DNA from: Gemmatimonadales bacterium
Lineage (GTDB): Bacteria; Gemmatimonadota; Gemmatimonadetes; Gemmatimonadales; GWC2-71-9
Direction of reading: 5' to 3'
NCBI GenBank assembly: GCA_030601605.1
Contig: JAUVTI010000118.1
Location: forward strand, 1-6,131
Length of the DNA: 6,131 nucleotides
Part shown: one piece after another, positions 5,116 to 6,131 of the stretch
How the letters are laid out: every line of letters starts with the position of its first letter
Position numbering within the stretch: the first letter of the stretch is position 1
The notes under the pieces: generated by a model
Database searches by the model: none
Told to the model about the DNA's origin: nothing
Seen by the model: only the letters and a program-made list of their open reading frames with translations
Program-made: the position numbers and the translations under genes

Positions 5116-6131
5116 GTGACCAGCCGCGAGCCACACCCGGACGAGACCGCACACCGAGAGCGACTGCAGCGCGCGCTGGGAGAGTCGTATGCCTTGGGGA
5201 GGCTGTTGGGGCGTGGTGGCTTCGCCGAGGTGTACGCGGTGCGGGACGTTCGGCTGGGGCGCGACGTCGCGGTGAAGACGCTGCGGTTCGACCTGCACCT
5301 CACCTCTCTCCTGCGCGACCGCTTCCGGCGCGAGGCGGCGACCATGGCCAAGCTCCGCCATCCGAACATCCTGCCGATCTATCTGGTGGGCGAGGGTGAA
5401 GGCCTTGCCTACTTCATCATGCCGCTCATCACGGGGAGCACACTGCGCGAGGCGATCGAGCGGGAGCAGCGGTTCTCCCTGGGCGAGGCGAGGCGCGTGC
5501 TGTTCGAGGCCGCGGGCGCATTGCACCACGCGCACCAGGCGGGCACCGTGCACCGCGACATCAAGCCGGACAACATCATTCTGGAGGGCGCCGACAGGCG
5601 CGTCTGGGTAATGGACTTCGGGATCGCCAAGGCGATGGAGGGAGGTGACGGGGAGCTCACCGGCAGCGGCGTCATCGTGGGCACGCCGCAGTACATGAGC
5701 CCGGAGCAGGCGAGTGGGGATCCGCTCGACCATCGCTCCGATCTCTACTCGCTCGGCGTCGTCGGATTCCAGATGGTGACGGGCGAGCTCCCGTTCACCG
5801 CTTCGTCCCCCCAGGGGATCATTCTCAAGCACATCACCGAGGAGGCGCCGCGCGTGGAGCAGCGCCGACCCGAGTGCCCCCGTGACCTGGCAGACGTGAT
5901 CGCGCGCTGCCTGGCCAAGGAGCCCGAGGACCGGTGGGACTCGGCTGAAGCGGTGTGCACCGCGCTTCGCTCCGCCCGTGTGGAGGCGGGCGCAGAGCCG
6001 TCACTCGGTCCCGCCGCCCTGGCCCTGCCCGACGCGGAGCAACGTCCCGCCCGAGAGCCGGTGCGGCCGTTTCGATTCCTGCTGGGCCTCTCCGTGCTGG
6101 CAAACGCCGCCTTGTTTGCGCTCGACCTCGC
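5116..6131 (+). CDS. Ser/Thr protein kinase, Hanks type (partial, runs off the window)
   Basis: The first 338 residues of a eukaryotic-like Ser/Thr kinase are visible, and its 3' end lies beyond the window. The kinase domain spans about 25-287: glycine loop LGRGGFAEVY (31-40), ATP-anchoring K54 (VAVK), helix-C glutamate E73, catalytic loop HRDIKPDN (146-153) with D148, K150 and N153, metal-binding DFG (167-169), an activation segment with T182, S184 and T190 ending in SPE (195-197), D209 and R273. Every key residue is present, and it is an RD-type kinase, so it should be active and regulated by activation-loop phosphorylation. A linker (about 288-318) leads to a hydrophobic stretch from residue 320 to the edge, probably a transmembrane helix that would place an unseen sensor or repeat domain outside the membrane. 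GTG 5116 was chosen because CGGAG (5106-5110) precedes it and the next in-frame ATG (residue 77) would remove the glycine loop and K54. Its targets are unknown. Confidence 0.95.
   Translation, partial: MTSREPHPDETAHRERLQRALGESYALGRLLGRGGFAEVYAVRDVRLGRDVAVKTLRFDLHLTSLLRDRFRREAATMAKLRHPNILPIYLVGEGEGLAYFIMPLITGSTLREAIEREQRFSLGEARRVLFEAAGALHHAHQAGTVHRDIKPDNIILEGADRRVWVMDFGIAKAMEGGDGELTGSGVIVGTPQYMSPEQASGDPLDHRSDLYSLGVVGFQMVTGELPFTASSPQGIILKHITEEAPRVEQRRPECPRDLADVIARCLAKEPEDRWDSAEAVCTALRSARVEAGAEPSLGPAALALPDAEQRPAREPVRPFRFLLGLSVLANAALFALDL

Noticed and set aside
4954..5832. 292-codon frame on the - strand antisense to the kinase gene
   Set aside because: The + strand kinase has every catalytic motif in order. 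The antisense frame is a GC-rich shadow.

Overview
The window is a strongly GC-rich bacterial chromosomal segment with every recognisable gene on the + strand. Codons end mostly in G or C, Shine-Dalgarno sites are purine-rich (GGAGG-like), and intrinsic terminators are clear. No mobile element, CRISPR array, rRNA or tRNA is visible. The organism cannot be named from this sequence. The combination of a Hanks-type kinase of the 'alpha-helix, Y-x-L-G-x-L-L-G-R-G-G' layout, a small YPGY/WLYN membrane protein and a class I iron-sulfur fumarase in a high-GC background would fit Gemmatimonadota or a similar high-GC environmental phylum, but this is only a suggestion.

Layout: (1) 2-67 is the tail of an unidentified upstream gene, closed by a strong intrinsic terminator (93-127). 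(2) 313-819 encodes a 168-aa exported protein of unknown function. It lies between that terminator and a second strong one (855-896), so it is probably a single-gene transcript. (3) 820-1151 is a long gene-free leader with a compact hairpin just before the ribosome binding site of (4) 1152-2765, an intact class I [4Fe-4S] fumarate hydratase of the TCA cycle. (5) 2766-3029 is an AT-richer intergenic region with weak promoter-like elements and small dyads, leading to (6) 3030-4298, a radical SAM enzyme of unrecognised function with an extra C-terminal cysteine cluster. (7) 4368-4550 is a 60-aa charged small protein with a Gly/Ser tail. It starts 69 nt after the radical SAM gene with no terminator between them, and a T-tract terminator overlaps its stop codon, so the two may form a two-gene operon. 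(8) 4634-4921 encodes a 95-aa two-helix membrane protein. (9) 4922-5115 carries a dyad (5010-5051) overlapping a candidate promoter (5043-5071) for (10) 5116 to the window edge, a Ser/Thr protein kinase whose C-terminal part is outside the window.

These genes do not form one obvious pathway. The fumarase is housekeeping metabolism, the kinase is signalling, and the exported and membrane proteins are uncharacterised. The part most likely to hold something undescribed is the radical SAM enzyme with its small downstream reading frame. Whether that is a modified-peptide pair, a lipid-modifying enzyme with an unrelated small gene, or something else cannot be settled from the sequence alone.
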